NCBI GenBank assembly: GCA_964020085.1 | Contig: OZ026603.1 | Span: forward strand, 25,206,681-25,270,680 | Length of the DNA stretch: 64,000 nucleotides | Source of the DNA: Micromussa lordhowensis | Taxonomy: Eukaryota > Cnidaria > Anthozoa > Scleractinia > Lobophylliidae | Direction of reading: 5' to 3' | Shown: positions 1 through 12,555 of the stretch, piece by piece | How the letters are laid out: every line of letters begins with the position of its first letter | How positions within the stretch are numbered: position 1 is the first letter of the stretch | Notes under the pieces: generated by a model | Databases searched by the model: none | What the model was told of the DNA's origin: nothing | What the model saw: the letters and a program-made list of their open reading frames with translations, nothing else | Position numbers and translations under genes: made by a program

Positions 1-164
1 TTTTTAGCCTAAGGACTACATTGGCGTCTAAGAATGTTCCCCTTTTTTAAACTTCCCGCCAATAATTTACCTAAGCGCCGGCCCGCCCAGGACAAGGACG
101 GTCTATGCTCTCTGTGTCTGCTACGGTGAATTACTCATCTTCGATAATATCCCTTTGCTACCAG

Positions 165-634
165 GAACCAACCTGATGATCAAGATGGGTCGTCTTTGAC
201 TGCAGAAAATGTTGCAAGACAACTTGGTTTCTCTGATGAATCAGAACCTCAAGGTATCGAACTCGAATATCAGAGGCGGGGAATAGACCAGGCTTCGAGA
301 CAGGAGTGTGGATATGCCATGCTAACTCCTCGTACAATGATGGTAATTGCAATTAAAGTTTCGATTAAATTCTGGATTAAAAAAAAAATCTCGTCGCCGA
401 GGTTGTCATCGTTGCTGTCCTTGTCCTTGCCATTGACTACATTTATAATTTCTTTTTTTTTGTGCATAGGTGCCAGGGGATAGTTCGTACGCACCGCTTG
501 TGAAACCTCACCAAGACGACTGTACCAATGAATCTTCTGTGGCCGCTTCTCCTTTGCTACAACACGATGAAGAACCTCTCGATAAGCTGCCTCCATACGT
601 CAATGTGCGTTCGGCAAATTATGCGAGCATATAA
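165..634 (+). CDS. Lectin-receptor copy A, last two coding exons (cytoplasmic tail)
   Basis: Two exons of a receptor tail are visible: 165-342 (acceptor CCAG just before, donor GTAATT after) and 470-634 (acceptor CATAG, stop TAA 632-634). Both match copy B exons 35572-35749 and 36223-36309 in length, phase and sequence, so this is the 3' end of an upstream tandem paralogue whose lectin and membrane exons lie left of the window. The tail contains ELEYQRRGID, GYAML, DSSYAPLV (fits the ITIM consensus S/I/V/L-x-Y-x-x-L) and PPYVNV (YxN, a Grb2-type SH2 ligand). The final exon is intact here, unlike copy B. Signalling function is inferred from motifs only. Confidence 0.7.
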
Positions 635-2130
635 CTCAATGCACCGATGAAGAGGGAAAGTAGTGACAAAATTGGTCGATACTTGTCTTGGGTTCCGCTC
701 GAATTCGTGATAGTACTTAACAGACATGACTAAATAGTGGTCAATTAGCTGCTATTGAATGTAATTGAAGCCATTGTCTGCAGCCATATATTAAGTTAAT
801 TTGCAGTAGTGTAGCAGCTGTCCAAAGCTGCTTTTGTTTTATCATTGTAGCAGCTGATATTGTGTTAGGGATAGGGGCATTGTCTGTTGTTTGTTCTATT
901 GTACTCTCAAAGGGTAGCAAGCCAATCATGTGAGACCTTAGGAGAGCTGCTACATCACCCTTAATTTGAGCTGTTCTCGTGAAAAACTAAGCAATTATTG
1001 GGTGACTGTCATTGTTTATGTCCGAGTGGGGAACTCCCTTATAAAAAGGACAGGGTTGATCATCAGAAAAAAAAAAACCCAAAAGGTATCAACATCTTCT
1101 TTTATTCCCCCTCAGGAGTGCCAATTCTCAAACTACACATTTGCTGATATCGAGCGTTTTTGTTTTTGTTTACCCCTGAAAGGTACGACGAGCAACTTAT
1201 CTTTGTTTTATGAAAGTCTCCCCTCGGGTTGTATGGGCGCCAATTTTAAGAAATCTCGAAATGAAAACATTTTCAGAAATCCTTTAAACGAAATCTCTTG
1301 TCAAAAGCGATGCTATGAATGATTTTGTGGTTTACCTCTTAGCAGACAGATAGTTATGTAACAAAGATATTTTGTGATTTTTGTTGCGTGGAAAAATAGT
1401 TTTAGAAGATTATGTTACAACGTTGTCGAATTGCACAGAAAACGAATAGGGAAACAACAACTTGAACTTTCGACTCGCACGTGAACAGGTTGTGCACCTT
1501 GCAACTGCGGTAAATTTGTTTGCCAGCCGACCTTAGTTGACCAAAGCGATTGAAGTTGGGCAACGTTTTTCACTAGAGACAGCATTCATTATTCAAGAAA
1601 ATGAATTTATAACTGCAAACACATATCACTGAGATTAATAAGGGGAAAATCTGAACGCTTTGTATCTCCAAGCTTTTGATGTAGCCTCAAAAATGGGTTG
1701 ATCGATGTCGCTAGGTAAGGAAATATTACAACAAAATATGCTGTTCCGCGTCAGTCATTAGTGTGGCTTTCTCTCTCTTTTTGGGTGTCGTACGATCACG
1801 GTTTTCTCATTCCACTTTCTTACTAATGTTCGGCAATTTTCGTCCAAGATATACCTCTTTTGAACCTGGTCGATACTTGTGAGGCTCTTCAACCAGTACT
1901 TCTCTGACAAGCATAGCTTCGTGTTTCCTTTTCCAGATAAAAGCTCTCCTTTCGTCATTGCTACGAAGAAAGTCAGAAAAGTGTTAACCATATCACAACA
2001 CCTCACTGTTTATATCCCTCGTGTTTGGAGTTTTTGGGTGAAATTGCTATTTTAAGGTGGCTCAAAACAGTAATCTTTCCGTAAGAGGCCTGGGCTCTAA
2101 CGCGCACGAGGAATGGTGCAATCATACGGT
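635..2130. other. 3' flank of lectin copy A, no gene seen
   Basis: This stretch follows the copy A stop codon. It aligns in patches with the region after copy B (about 36385-36900), for example the sentence-like run around 1370-1460 against 36810-36900, so it is duplicated 3'UTR and downstream sequence. I see no convincing exon. Short open frames lack codon bias, neighbours or motifs. Confidence 0.5.
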
Positions 2131-2149
2131 GGCCCACAACTGTCACGGC

Positions 2150-2380
2150 AATAACAAATACCTAACGGAAAAACCAAAAGTGTCACGGCGAAATCAAATT
2201 CCCCACGGCAAAACCAAAATACTCACGGCAAATGCAAAATGCTCACGGCAAAAGCAAAAAGCTCACGGCAAAAGCAAAAAGCTCACGGCAAAACCAAAAA
2301 GCTCACGGCAAAACCAAAAAGCTCACGGCAAAACCAAAAAGCTCGCGGCAAAACCAAAAACCCAGGGCAAAAAGGTGTTA
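2150..2380 (+). repeat. Minisatellite, about 19-20 bp unit
   Basis: A tandem array with unit CTCACGGCAAAACCAAAAAG and close variants runs for about eleven copies. It keeps two frames open, giving lysine-rich false ORFs. The unit is most regular between 2225 and 2360. Confidence 0.85.
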
Positions 2381-2438
2381 TATTCGTGGGTCCTGGGCAC
2401 TAACTGTGCACGCAAAGGCTGTTGGGGTTAAATCCAAC

Positions 2439-2535
2439 ATGGCTGCGTCGAGTTCTTTGACCTCCCAAATGTTTTGCTCAAATTGTGGAGCTGAAGCTGT
2501 TCCAACAGCAAACTTTTATACCAGATGTGGTCAAG
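2439..2535 (+). CDS. Possible first coding exon with zinc-ribbon motif
   Basis: An ATG at 2439 opens a frame encoding MFCSNCGAEA followed by FYTRCGQ, which resembles the N-terminal zinc ribbon (C-x2-C ... C-x2-C) found at the start of many eukaryotic proteins. The frame runs into a good donor (CAAG|GTAACA at 2536). The third cysteine is Tyr, so metal binding may be lost. No downstream exon could be recognised, and the exon sits between two minisatellites, so this may be a dispersed exon copy rather than a working gene. Confidence 0.35.
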
Positions 2536-2599
2536 GTAACAGAGTTGGATAAACAAATAAATTTATGAATAAATATTCAAGTGTCATGGTAATTTCACA

Positions 2600-2905
2600 G
2601 GTAGGGTAACCCTACAACGCGGGACAACTTTATGTGCGGTCACAGCCAAAGGGTCTGGAAACAATGAAAACGTTAACCTGGGTAGGTGGGCTAACCCTAC
2701 CTGGAGTGATTACAAGAGAAAAAATTAACCCGCCTACCAGGGTAACCCTAGCACGCAGATAGGGTAACCCGCCTACCTTGGTAACCCTAGCTCCCCTGTA
2801 AATACGACGGAAAAAGAGAGGAAAAGAGGAAATGTGTCAGTGCTAGGGTAACCCGCTTGCTAGGGTAACCCACTTGCCAGGGTAACCCTCTCTCCTTGTA
2901 AACAG
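2600..2905. repeat. GGGTAACCC-based short repeat cluster
   Basis: About ten copies of the near-palindrome GGGTAACCC occur in units such as AGGGTAACCCGCCTACC, irregularly spaced. No coding potential. The core superficially recalls TTAGGG telomere repeats but the phase is not kept. Confidence 0.7.
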
Positions 2906-4080
2906 GCCCTTGATGCTGCAGTTTTCAATTTTTCTTATCGTCAAGTACCTTCTAAAGAAATCGGGGACCAATCAATGCTGGCAATTTGAGCCTGCTGCAT
3001 TTATTGGACTTCCCAAATGACATCTGCTGCAGACATATAAATTTAACGATGAAGCAGTATTTATCCTACATAAATTCTCACTGGAGAGATTTGTAGGAAG
3101 ACAAGCATTTAACAAAGAGAAAGAAACATTCTCATAACTTCATTCGCAAACAATAGGATAGCGACTTATTTTGCTCGTCAATCCTGAGGATTTAGTTGGA
3201 ACCTTTTTCATGTGTCGTTTAATTAACATTAAAATTCTCTAAAATTTTTATTTGAACGCCACCGAAATATTCATTTGAAACTTCATTATTCTCTTTTTAT
3301 CTTCCTTGGTCGTGCTCAGTCAGAAATATTCAGCCTCAGTATTAAAACAATATGGCCGCCCAGTATGTCCCTCACCCAGAAACGAGGCTATAATAATCTA
3401 GCAGATCGTTGTCCAGGAGGATTTAAAGAAATAAGGAAAGTTTATATGGAAAAAATAAAAATTGCTGCGATTATAAAGGTCATATAAAAGAGGTTTAAAA
3501 AGACTAAATAGACGTGAATGATCGTTCAAATTTGAAGGTATCAAGAGTTTAAATCAAAAAGAGCTTAACGTCAAGGATTGAATATTGCTTCACACAAGCA
3601 GGAGAGCCCGTAATTGGACTCAAAATTTAATGCATTCGTGAGATCCGTATTTTGTCAGGCATATTCTTCCATATTACTAATTTGTTTTCCTTGTTCTATA
3701 TTTAACAACCTTTACCTTTTGTTCTGTGCATGTTTTAGTTGTTGTTGTTGTTGTTGTTTAACTTTACCACGGGTGATTGTTTGAAACTTGAATTACCATG
3801 AAAACGCAGTACTGACATTGGTTCCTAACGGCTTGACTAAGATTCCCTTGGTTCTGACTTACCATCTAGCCTGCGTAGCTTGGCGGTTTTTTAACCAATT
3901 TTTATGGCATTTTAGAGCGTTCCCACAAAGCTGCAAAGCCGCAAATTAAAAGCAACCAGTTGGCTCTCTCTCAGGCTGATTTTCAAACTCGGCACGGCCT
4001 GAATTCCGTTACGCCCCGCACGCTCAATTTCAGATCTATGGCGTATACAAACGTTCCACTGATTTCAACGAAGATGGTTT
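2906..4080. other. Non-coding spacer
   Basis: No gene or long repeat was recognised. A short (GTT)n microsatellite is present near 3739-3760. Small open frames at 3275 and 3960 have no supporting features. Confidence 0.4.
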
Positions 4081-4083
4081 CCA

Positions 4084-4110
4084 CTGATGAAGGGCCAAGC
4101 CCAAAACGTC
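4084..4110 (+). ncRNA. Degenerate hammerhead-ribozyme-like fold
   Basis: The core CTGATGA is followed by a GGGC/GCCC hairpin and AAAAC, where an active hammerhead has GAAAC. Such core-hairpin-core stretches are typical of Penelope-like elements. The G-to-A change at an essential position and absence of a clear cleavage site suggest a relic. Confidence 0.35.
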
Positions 4111-4420
4111 TGAAAACATTACCCGAAATATGGCACTTTTACTCGTGATTATTCTTACTGACCACTTTTATGGGCTCCTAACGTACGTTTCAAATTTCAG
4201 GACCTGGTCAGAACTTCACAGCGATGAATCGCAACTGATCTTTTACTTTTTGCCATTGGCACAGTTCAGACAACTTTTACGGCACCATAGATCACCTCTA
4301 CGAGCTATTTAATGTGAAAAGGAGCCTTATGTAAGTGGTCACGAAAGTCGTCGGTTTTGCCCATTTTATTGAAAAGTCTATGAGTTATATCTAACTGATA
4401 TAACGAATTATAATCGAATT

Positions 4421-4753
4421 ATAGTAAAGTTTGTGCAAAGAGATAAAAGAGAAGAATTTTACAAGAAGAAAAAGAATTTGGTTGGAAAGAAGTCTAGCCT
4501 ACTACCATCTGTACAAGCTGAAATGGGCAAAAGTGTCTTAAGTGACAACAAGATCCATATCAATGAGTCGTTAACCGCCTACAGGAAGAGATTATTTGGA
4601 AGAATTAATGCGTTCAAAAAACAGCACAATCACAAATTTTTATGGACTGCCAACGGGAAGATCCTACTAAGAGAGACCGAGACCTCACGCATTGTAAGCC
4701 TCTCTACTCATGAGGACTTCGAAGACTATTTGGATGAGATTAATAACAGATGA
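4421..4753 (+). pseudogene. LINE ORF1 C-terminal fragment
   Basis: The open frame ending at 4753 is lysine-rich and ends with a segment containing KFLWTANGKILLRETE, which resembles the C-terminal part of ORF1-type RNA-binding proteins encoded upstream of the endonuclease/RT ORF in LINEs. It has no ATG near its open start and lies 85 bp before the endonuclease ORF in the same orientation. It is probably a truncated ORF1, and the 5' end of the LINE copy is near here. Confidence 0.45.
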
Positions 4754-4838
4754 GTGTCTTCCAACATCTGATTATGCATATGTATATATATTTATTTATT
4801 CACTTTATATAAACTTCAGTTAATTTTTTACTACTAAA

Positions 4839-7800
4839 ATGAATTCCTTACAACATTTACCATTTTATAGCCTTAATGATCGAGAGTTTAACATTGTAAA
4901 TGGCTCATGGTCAGTTCAGTTGAATCAGCTAATAGATACTGATTTGTTTAATTTGATATCCAACCCTGACAAATCTGATGAGATCGATCCTGACTTAATG
5001 CTTACTACTCCAATGTCAAATTACTACTCCATTTCTCAGATAAATAATTCTATTGCTAGAGCTGGGCCAAAAGCCATGTCAATGTTTCACTGTAATATAA
5101 GAAGCTTACAAAAAAATTTAGCTTTGCTTGAGGATTTCCTTTATTCCCTTGATAAAAGACCAGAAATTCTCGCCATTACTGAAACCAGATTAAATGCAAA
5201 CTCTATCTGTAATGTGGATCTTTTAAACTATTAACTTTATCATACTGACTCACCTACGTCAGCTGGTGGGGCAGCTATCTATATTACTAAGACTCTTAAA
5301 TCTATACCCAGACCTGATATAAAATTTAATATGCAGCTAGTTGAATCGTGCTGGGATGAAATCAATCCCTGTAATGGCAAGTCACCCATATTAATTGGTT
5401 CCATTTATAGACACCCTGGTGCAAATATGGAGGAATTTGCTAAACAGCTTGATGATCTTATTAAAAAAGTACAGAATAGATACCAACTATACATTTTGGG
5501 AGACATGAATATAGATTTTCTAAAATACAACAGTCATGCATTAACTGAACAATACCTAGATATGCTCCACTCTAACAACATCTCACCAATAATAACTAAG
5601 CCAACTAGAATTACTAATTATACTGCAACTTTGATAGATCATATATATACTAATAACACCAACCAAATAATATCGGGAATTGCTACAATAGATATCTCCG
5701 ATCATCTACCAACCTTTTGTATTGTCGATATACCAGTACAGAAACAAAAATGTAAGAGATATTACAGAGACTATAGCCAATTTGATTCAGAACTTTACCT
5801 GCAGGATATTAAAGCAATTGACTGGAGTACTATTCACATTGAAAGCAATGACCTAAATGAAATTGCAACTAAGAACATAAGCATTAAGGACTCTTCAGCT
5901 TATTGTTAATAAACATGCTCCAAGGAAACAAATATCCAAAACTAAACAGAAGCAGTTTAGTAAGCCTTGGATAACTAATGGCATACTGAAATCTATCAAA
6001 AATAAACAAAGCATGTATAGAACACACTTTCTCTCAAACAACCCAGCTAAAACAGCTGAATATAAAAAATATGCTAATAAACTTAACCACTTAAAGGCCG
6101 TCAGTAAAAAGGCGTATTATTGTAAGCAGTTTAACCTACACAGGAGTAATTTGAAAGCTACATGGAAATTAATTGGCACTTTAATCAAACGGAAAACAAA
6201 GGGACAAACTTCACCTTCAAGAATTACAATAAATGATAAAACTTTTTATCAACAAATCAGACATTGCAGAACAATTTAACAAGTATTTTATTAGTGTAGG
6301 CCCAAGCTTGGCAAGCACCATTGATTATTATGATGAGGAGCCTACAAAATACATTAATAAATCACCAGTTTCAAGTTTTATTACGTCCCCAGTCGAGGCA
6401 CCACAAGTTTGTAGGCTTTCAGTCCAAAATCAAAATGAAAATAAAACTTCACTAGATATTCCAAATAAATTAATTAAAATTGCCTCTGAGCCATTGTCAC
6501 TACCTTTTACATATATCTACAACCAATCTATCGCAAACGGTATAGTACCTGATGTGTTCAAAATATCAAGAGTTACTCTAATCTATAAGTCAGGTGAGGT
6601 CACTGATACTGGGAACTACAGACCTATTGCCACACTTTCATCTTTCAGTAAAGTGTTGGAGCGATTAATATATAATCAGCTCTACCAATTTTTAGAGAAA
6701 AATGATATTATATATAAATATCAATTTGGCTTTAGGAAAGGCTATTCTACCGAACAGGCTATTTTAGAAATTACTGACAACTTGAACTCAGCAATTGATA
6801 ACAAGCAAATTACATGTGGCCTATTCCTTGATTTCTCAAAGGCATTTGATACAGTTAACCATGATATTCTACTCTCTAAATTATATACTTATGGAATCCG
6901 TGGAACTCCATTTAAATGGTTTAAAAGCTACTTAAGTAATCGCACTCAATTTGTAAAGATTGATGAAATTGAATCCAGTATGGCAACAATTAAATGTGGA
7001 GTTCCTCAGGGTTCAACCCTTGGGCCATTGTTATTCTTGCTTTATATTAATGACTTACCAAACTCCTCTGAGAAGCTCTCTTTTAGAATATTTGCAGATG
7101 ATACTAATATCTTTTTTACTGGTACTAATTCAAAGGAGGTTGAATTTACAATGAATGAAGAGATTAAGTTAGTTTTAAAATACTGTGCTATTAATAAATT
7201 ATCTGTAAACTTTAAGAAAACTAATTATATGCTAGTAACATCATCAAAGAAACAAGTACATTTAAATATTAACAATATTGAACGCAAAAGCTATATTAAG
7301 TATCTAGGTATATACCTTGATGAGCATCTACAGTGGGAACCCCAAATTCAACATGTAAATAATAAATTAGCAAAGAATGTAGGTATAATTAATAAGCTAA
7401 GACACTATCTTGATTTTCATATGCTCAAACAGTTATATTACACCCTTATTTATCCATACTTAAACTATGGTCTTGCCAGCTGGGGTGCTGCTTATAAAAC
7501 TAGATTAAATAAAATCTGCACTAAGCAGAATAAATGTATACGAAGCATGTTCTTTGCCCATGACAGAGAACATGTCAACCCGTATTATAATCTTCTTGAA
7601 ATTTTGAAATTTGAAAATATTTATAGACTAAAAGTATCACTTTTTACACATAAATTTAAAAACGATAAAAGTAACACCCCAGCTGTATTACTGAATATTC
7701 TTACACCTTCATCAGAGATTCACCCATATAACACCAGATATGCTGCAAATCAAAATTTCTTTAAGCCATCAGCACGGACCAATTATGGGGTATCTACATT

Positions 7801-7912
7801 TAAATTCTCCGCGGTAAAAATCTGGGAATCTGTCCCGTCAGAACTTAAATGCTTTCCATACTTGCTCTTCAAAAAGCAATGTAAAAAAATCTTATTGACT
7901 ACTCAAAACTGA
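4839..7912 (+). pseudogene. LINE ORF2: AP-endonuclease and reverse transcriptase, broken
   Basis: This is a non-LTR retrotransposon polyprotein. The N-terminal half is an exonuclease-endonuclease-phosphatase domain (FHCNIRSL, ILGDMNIDF, SDHLPTF). The C-terminal half is a reverse transcriptase with DFSKAFDTVNH, GVPQGSTLGPLLF and the catalytic FADD. The layout fits the CR1/L2/Jockey group; clade not resolved. It is dead: an in-frame TAA at 5232-5234, a frame change near 5870-5890 and another near 6235-6260 break it into pieces. The RT piece (6233-7912) is itself open for 559 residues, so the insertion is fairly young. Confidence 0.85.
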
Positions 7913-8266
7913 CAATAGTTTAACTGCTAGCTATGTAAAATAATGTTGTACGATATCAGGACATCGTTTTCCTTTTATTTGAGCTTACATGTATATATGT
8001 CTTTCCTTCTCTTATGATTGTAATATCGTCTTTTAACGTAACGTAACATGCGGCCATCGCCAACTTAAATCTACATGACAGTGGCCAACTCGAAAGCCCC
8101 TTGGCTACTTTGGTCACTGTGCACAATTACATATTGTATCGTCTAGTTAATTTCTATTTGTATTTATTCGTCCTATATTGTTGTAAATCGTGTTTTTTTT
8201 TATTTTTTTTCTGTAAATAGTGTGCAATAATAAAAAACTGAAAACTGAAACTGAAAAACTGAAACT

Positions 8267-9560
8267 TTGAATGAAGATAATTTGTCTAAACTCTTGGGCT
8301 TTTTCTTTGCTCGATAGTTTGGAAAACCGCACATACATACACTGAATGAGCTATTTTAGTTTTTCGAAAACGCTCTTCAAACCGGAGGAATTTGAAAACT
8401 TCCGCCATGTGCTTTATTGTGGCAGGCAAATATTTCATTGACGGATTCTTTCGAAAGCGAGGACGCCTTGATAGTCATGTGATTAACCCTAACTCTCAAC
8501 AGTCACTCGAGGTTTCCTGACGCCGGTAACTGTTGCGTTTTCAGATTTGTCCGGCGTAGCGTGGACGGATAACATTTGATGCATTTTCGGATCATTCTCC
8601 GCCTTATATTTATCACCGTGGCTGTTTTGCTACGCTTACTTATCACGACAGCAAGTTAGAGAATTAGACACAATAAGACAATTTCGTATTTTAAATGTCC
8701 CAAGTTCTTCTTTAGATGCCGCTTGTGTAGCGCAACTATCCCTAGGCTCTGTAGAATCCTGCATAGTAGGTCAAAATCTATGTGTGACTTGAGCTGAAAC
8801 CTCATTCCTTTCTCTTACTTAGAGAAATTGACGGATGAGGCTCGCGAAAATTTAAAAACGTCTCCTTTCATAAGGCTTTAGGAAGAGGGAAGTCGAAATG
8901 TCGCGTAAACTAGAAAGCTAAGGACGTAGTCGCGAGCTGGCTTCAGGCCCCGTCCAAACTACGAAGGAGGAATTTGAAAACGTAGCTTTATCTCTACGGT
9001 TAGGCCTACCGTCCACACTAATCCGTCACGAAAAACGGAGCTTCTCTAAAACGCTCTTCAAACCAGAGGAATTTGAAAACGCCGCCTTTGCATTTTAGTG
9101 TTAAAAATGATACTAGCTTCTGTACACCGGCTCTTGATCGAAACTTTCGATCTTAGGCCTGGAAACAGCTTCCTGTCACGCTTTCATGAAGCCAATAGCA
9201 ACCCTTGTTCGTGAATTCCGCGTTCTTAGCTTGGGAATTCAACACCAGAATAACAGAAACTGAAAAACAATTGTAAAGAGCACCCCTCAGTTAGAAACTC
9301 TGTTCTAAGTATTTCGCCTTTACCTCGATTATAGGTAGAGAATGTCTGTCTTAAAATTGAGTTTACTATTAATTAAGCATGTCAGAGTGTCTTGTAGTTG
9401 TTTGTTTCGAATTTCCGCTTAATGATGAAAGGGACGATGTTTAGACCTCCTTTATAGTAAACGACTTCCTGCAACAGCAATGCCAAAATCGCGTTGTCGA
9501 CAAATTTTAATTCTCTTTTTGTGTTCCTTGTTCGTGCATATCGTTGCCGTTTAAGTTACT
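8267..9560. other. Intergenic; right part shared with copy C upstream region
   Basis: No gene is seen. From about 9130 to 9560 the sequence aligns with 60230-60660 upstream of copy C (shared runs such as CTTTCATGA and AGAAACTCTGTTCTAAGTAT), marking the left edge of the segmental duplication upstream of the lectin genes. Near 8340-8400 and 9050-9090 a short phrase (CTCTTCAAACC...GAGGAATTTGAAAAC) recurs. Confidence 0.5.
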
Positions 9561-10406
9561 TTCCTATTATAAGGTATGTTTTAAAATATCGACGTTAAGA
9601 TTTCCCATGCATTTCTCCGAAAGTTACACCCGCAGGGATAATCACAATTTATTTTTTTCCAAGAGGGCACGGTAACGAATCCTGCAATCTGATTGGTTCT
9701 TAGCGCGGTCCGGATTTTCCTATCTCTGACCACAGTCACGGTAACGGCGGGAAACAGCGCCGGTGAAATTGTCACAGCTAGGTTTCGTGAATGAACTAGC
9801 GGTAATCGTCGATCGTTTCCCTTTTTACACTTCCATGGACGATTAATCAACGGAAGTTTACCTCTGGCCACTTTTAAATAGCAAGGAAGGTCACTGTAAG
9901 TAGATTTAATTGAGTATTTTGTAGCTCTGAGAGTTTGTGTGGTTGGTTGTAGCTCGGCGTTGTAATGGCGCGTAATTCTGTGTTTTTTACCGCACAATTT
10001 TAAGCTAATAGAAGTCAAATGCAGTCGAGTTTAGCCTCTCTGATAGTTGCTGTATTTAAGAGAAATTCTGTAGAATATACTTAACGAATTTCCTCGCTTT
10101 CTGCTACTCAATTTCGGGTGATTCGCGACGACTGATAGAGATTGTGCTTGTAGTGCAACTTCTGTCAAACTGCGCGAAATTTCACTATCGGAAAAACACT
10201 TAACTGGTGAATTAGATGCAACTAACATAAAAGCAATTCAAAATAAATATGTTAATACATCTTTCTTTGGGTAGTGTCTGAGTTTACTCGCTCGTTCGTT
10301 CGTTAGATTTTTTACGATGGTTTGTAGACGGCACGTAAACCAATTCAATAACAAAGTTGTGTAAACCCAATTGTAAGCCAAATTAGCGCAGGAAAAAAAT
10401 AAATAA

Positions 10407-10555
10407 GTTATTTGCCGGCTTAGGGTCGGTCCGTATAGTGAAAAACTGTGACCTCGGGCGTGAAAATGCTGCCCTCGGCCTGCGGCCTCGGGCAGCATTT
10501 TTCAAGACCTCGGTCACAGTTTTTCACTATACGGACCTCCCAGCCGGCAAATAAC
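10407..10555. repeat. Foldback MITE, 149 bp
   Basis: The ends GTTATTTGCCGGCT and AGCCGGCAAATAAC are perfect inverted repeats. Inside, a second inverted pair (CGTATAGTGAAAAACTGTGACC against GGTCACAGTTTTTCACTATACG) and a third around the GC-rich centre make the whole unit almost one hairpin. Confidence 0.85.
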
Positions 10556-10957
10556 ATATATATATTTTCGTGTGTTTGGTAGGGGGAAATTACCGCTGCT
10601 GATAAGTACATGGAAATGCTGGTCACAGAAATATTTATTGAACGAGTACGTTATAATACCTAACAGTGAAATGCAAGGGGAGTTTTCGCAATCAAATGTC
10701 TTGTTATTTTGTCATCACGATAAGCGAAATGGCACAAACGTTACTACGGACCCCTTCGCTGGACAAAAGCGTTATTTGTGATCATAAAATTGATTGGAAC
10801 AGTTCCAACATCACTTTCACTGATTTCGGTTAAAGTGAATGTCAATGGGCGCGAATTAATCGGTTAAGACGTTTATGACGACTGAGACTTGATTTTGGAC
10901 AAAGCAGCTGAGTAAAAGTTTGGAAAGGAAGTATTAAAACGAGCAAAATTATACATT

Positions 10958-11225
10958 TGGCTCAGCAAGAGAGTAATACGCCCTGACAAAACAGAAATGT
11001 ACCCTGAGCCTTCGACTTTGACACCGTTGCAGTGCCGTTGGCGTCAGAGAACATTAGAGAACTTAAGCAAACCACGAAGGAAACGGCAAAGAGAACGCCA
11101 CCAAATAAAAGATTCAACTGAGTAGAACAATGTCTGTTCACGCGTGTTATAAATCTTTGTACATTTTGTTGCCGTCCTCGGCACAACAACGTGAATAAGC
11201 TCAGCGTATTTTGGAGAACGCGAAA
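10958..11225 (-). repeat. Dispersed repeat, same family as 17500-17676
   Basis: The reverse complement aligns with the sequence at about 17500-17676, sharing runs such as AATGTACAAAGA and GTGGTTTGCTTAAG. It is a SINE- or MITE-like dispersed family. Its small open frame is not a gene. Confidence 0.55.
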
Positions 11226-11826
11226 GAAGATGGCTAATTTGTTTTTTTATTTTCGTTTGGAACTGAATGCTGGCCTTACATATTTAGCTTCAACCAGTAT
11301 TGAGAACAATAGGCGGGCTGAACAGATCTAGACATTAGCGGAATTCGAAGGTAAAATATTCATTCATTTCTTACCAGGCATTGCCTTCGGGGTCGCCGTA
11401 CGACGTCGTTGGTTACGCTCTCTATTGATCAGCAATATTCTACCAGTATAGTATAGAACGTTCCAACTACAGATCTGTTTATGCGTTTCCTACTCAGGTT
11501 GTTAACCATAGCACTCGAACAATCACCGCGCGAGAACCTTGTCCAGTGCATGGCAATGTCCATATAATATATTTGTCTCTGTATTTGGCGGGTCATTTTC
11601 GTTTAAGAGTTTTTTGAAATGGAAGTGAATTTTCTTTTCTGGCGAATCGAGTCTGCTTTCTTAGTTTCTTAGTTTGAAATAGTTTAACGTCCAACAGAAG
11701 ATAAATGTTACGTGACAGGTCCCTTTGTGGCCTTCATTTCGTGTTTTGCATACATGACAAACAAAGCAATAAGGTGCTGAAAGGAAATTAACTGGATGCT
11801 GAAATGTAGGGTACTGTAAGAATCGG

Positions 11827-12555
11827 AGGCCCTATTTATATGCTCTCAGGTACCCGAGACAACCTCTCCCAGAGGCAACTTTATTGAGCGTTTATAAGAG
11901 AAAACGTTAATTGTCCTTCTTTGCTGGCCGAGAAATTGACCCTGCATGATTATTTATAGGCCATTTCAGGTGTTCAAATGCGTAGCTATCCCTAATTTCT
12001 TAAGTTTCTTTTAGTCCTTTTATCACTTTAATTTACGCTCCGTTGAATTTTTACACACATAATATTAATTTCTACTTCAGAACGTAAAATCTGGGTATTA
12101 CGTGACATTCGGCATGCCGTGAGTTGTCCCGGTTACAATGAGCGACAAACATAGTTGAGACAGTTGCCTGAATCGAGTGCTAATTGCAGCATTTCACTTA
12201 TTCTATTTGAAATTCGGTTTACATTGAGACCCACATCCCCTCCCCCTTTTCAATGTTGTTTAGGAAAAAAGCAAGTTCTAGAGACATGAAATCCAACATT
12301 GTTTGGGGGGAGGGGGTACAATCGTGGAGTTGACGGGGGAAATTGACCTTAAGTACTCCAAAATGGCAAAGTGTCTCAACACTTAGGTAAGCCACAGCGT
12401 TTATATGAGAAAAGTTGTCCCGTCTGCCTGGGTCACCCGAGTTGTCTCGCCCCACGAGACAACCCTGGGACATTCCTTTTTCGACACAGTGAAAAGTTAC
12501 CTCGCCCAGGGTGATTCGGGGGAAGGGTTGTCTCGAGACCATATAAATGGGGCCT
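11827..12555. mobile_element. MITE-like element, 729 bp
   Basis: Terminal inverted repeats start AGGCCCTATTTATATG on the left and end CATATAAATGGGGCCT on the right, and continue imperfectly for about 45 bp. There is no transposase. Target duplication is not clear. It lies in the DNA missing from copy C, although copy C keeps a trace resembling the right end. Confidence 0.6.

Larger units (their letters stand above)
4421..8266 (+). mobile_element. CR1/L2-like LINE copy with short-repeat 3' tail
   Basis: The element includes the ORF1 fragment, ORF2 and a 3' UTR ending in irregular ACTGAAA repeats (about 8229-8266), the type of short tandem 3' tail used by CR1/L2 LINEs instead of poly-A. The 5' limit is approximate and no target duplication was fixed. 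Confidence 0.7.
9561..11826. other. Repeat-rich insertion absent from copy C
   Basis: Copy C jumps from the equivalent of about 9560 to the equivalent of about 12530, so this stretch plus the following MITE (about 3 kb) is extra DNA in copy B or lost from copy C. It contains a foldback at 10407-10555 and a dispersed repeat at about 10958-11225. No gene is supported. Confidence 0.5.

Noticed and set aside
270..596. Minus-strand ORF opposite lectin tail exons
   Set aside because: Shadow of copy A exons; splice sites and paralogy support the + strand.
2057..2552. Lysine-rich ORFs of 124 and 106 codons
   Set aside because: Translation of the 19-20-bp minisatellite; no coding features apart from the separate zinc-ribbon exon at 2439.
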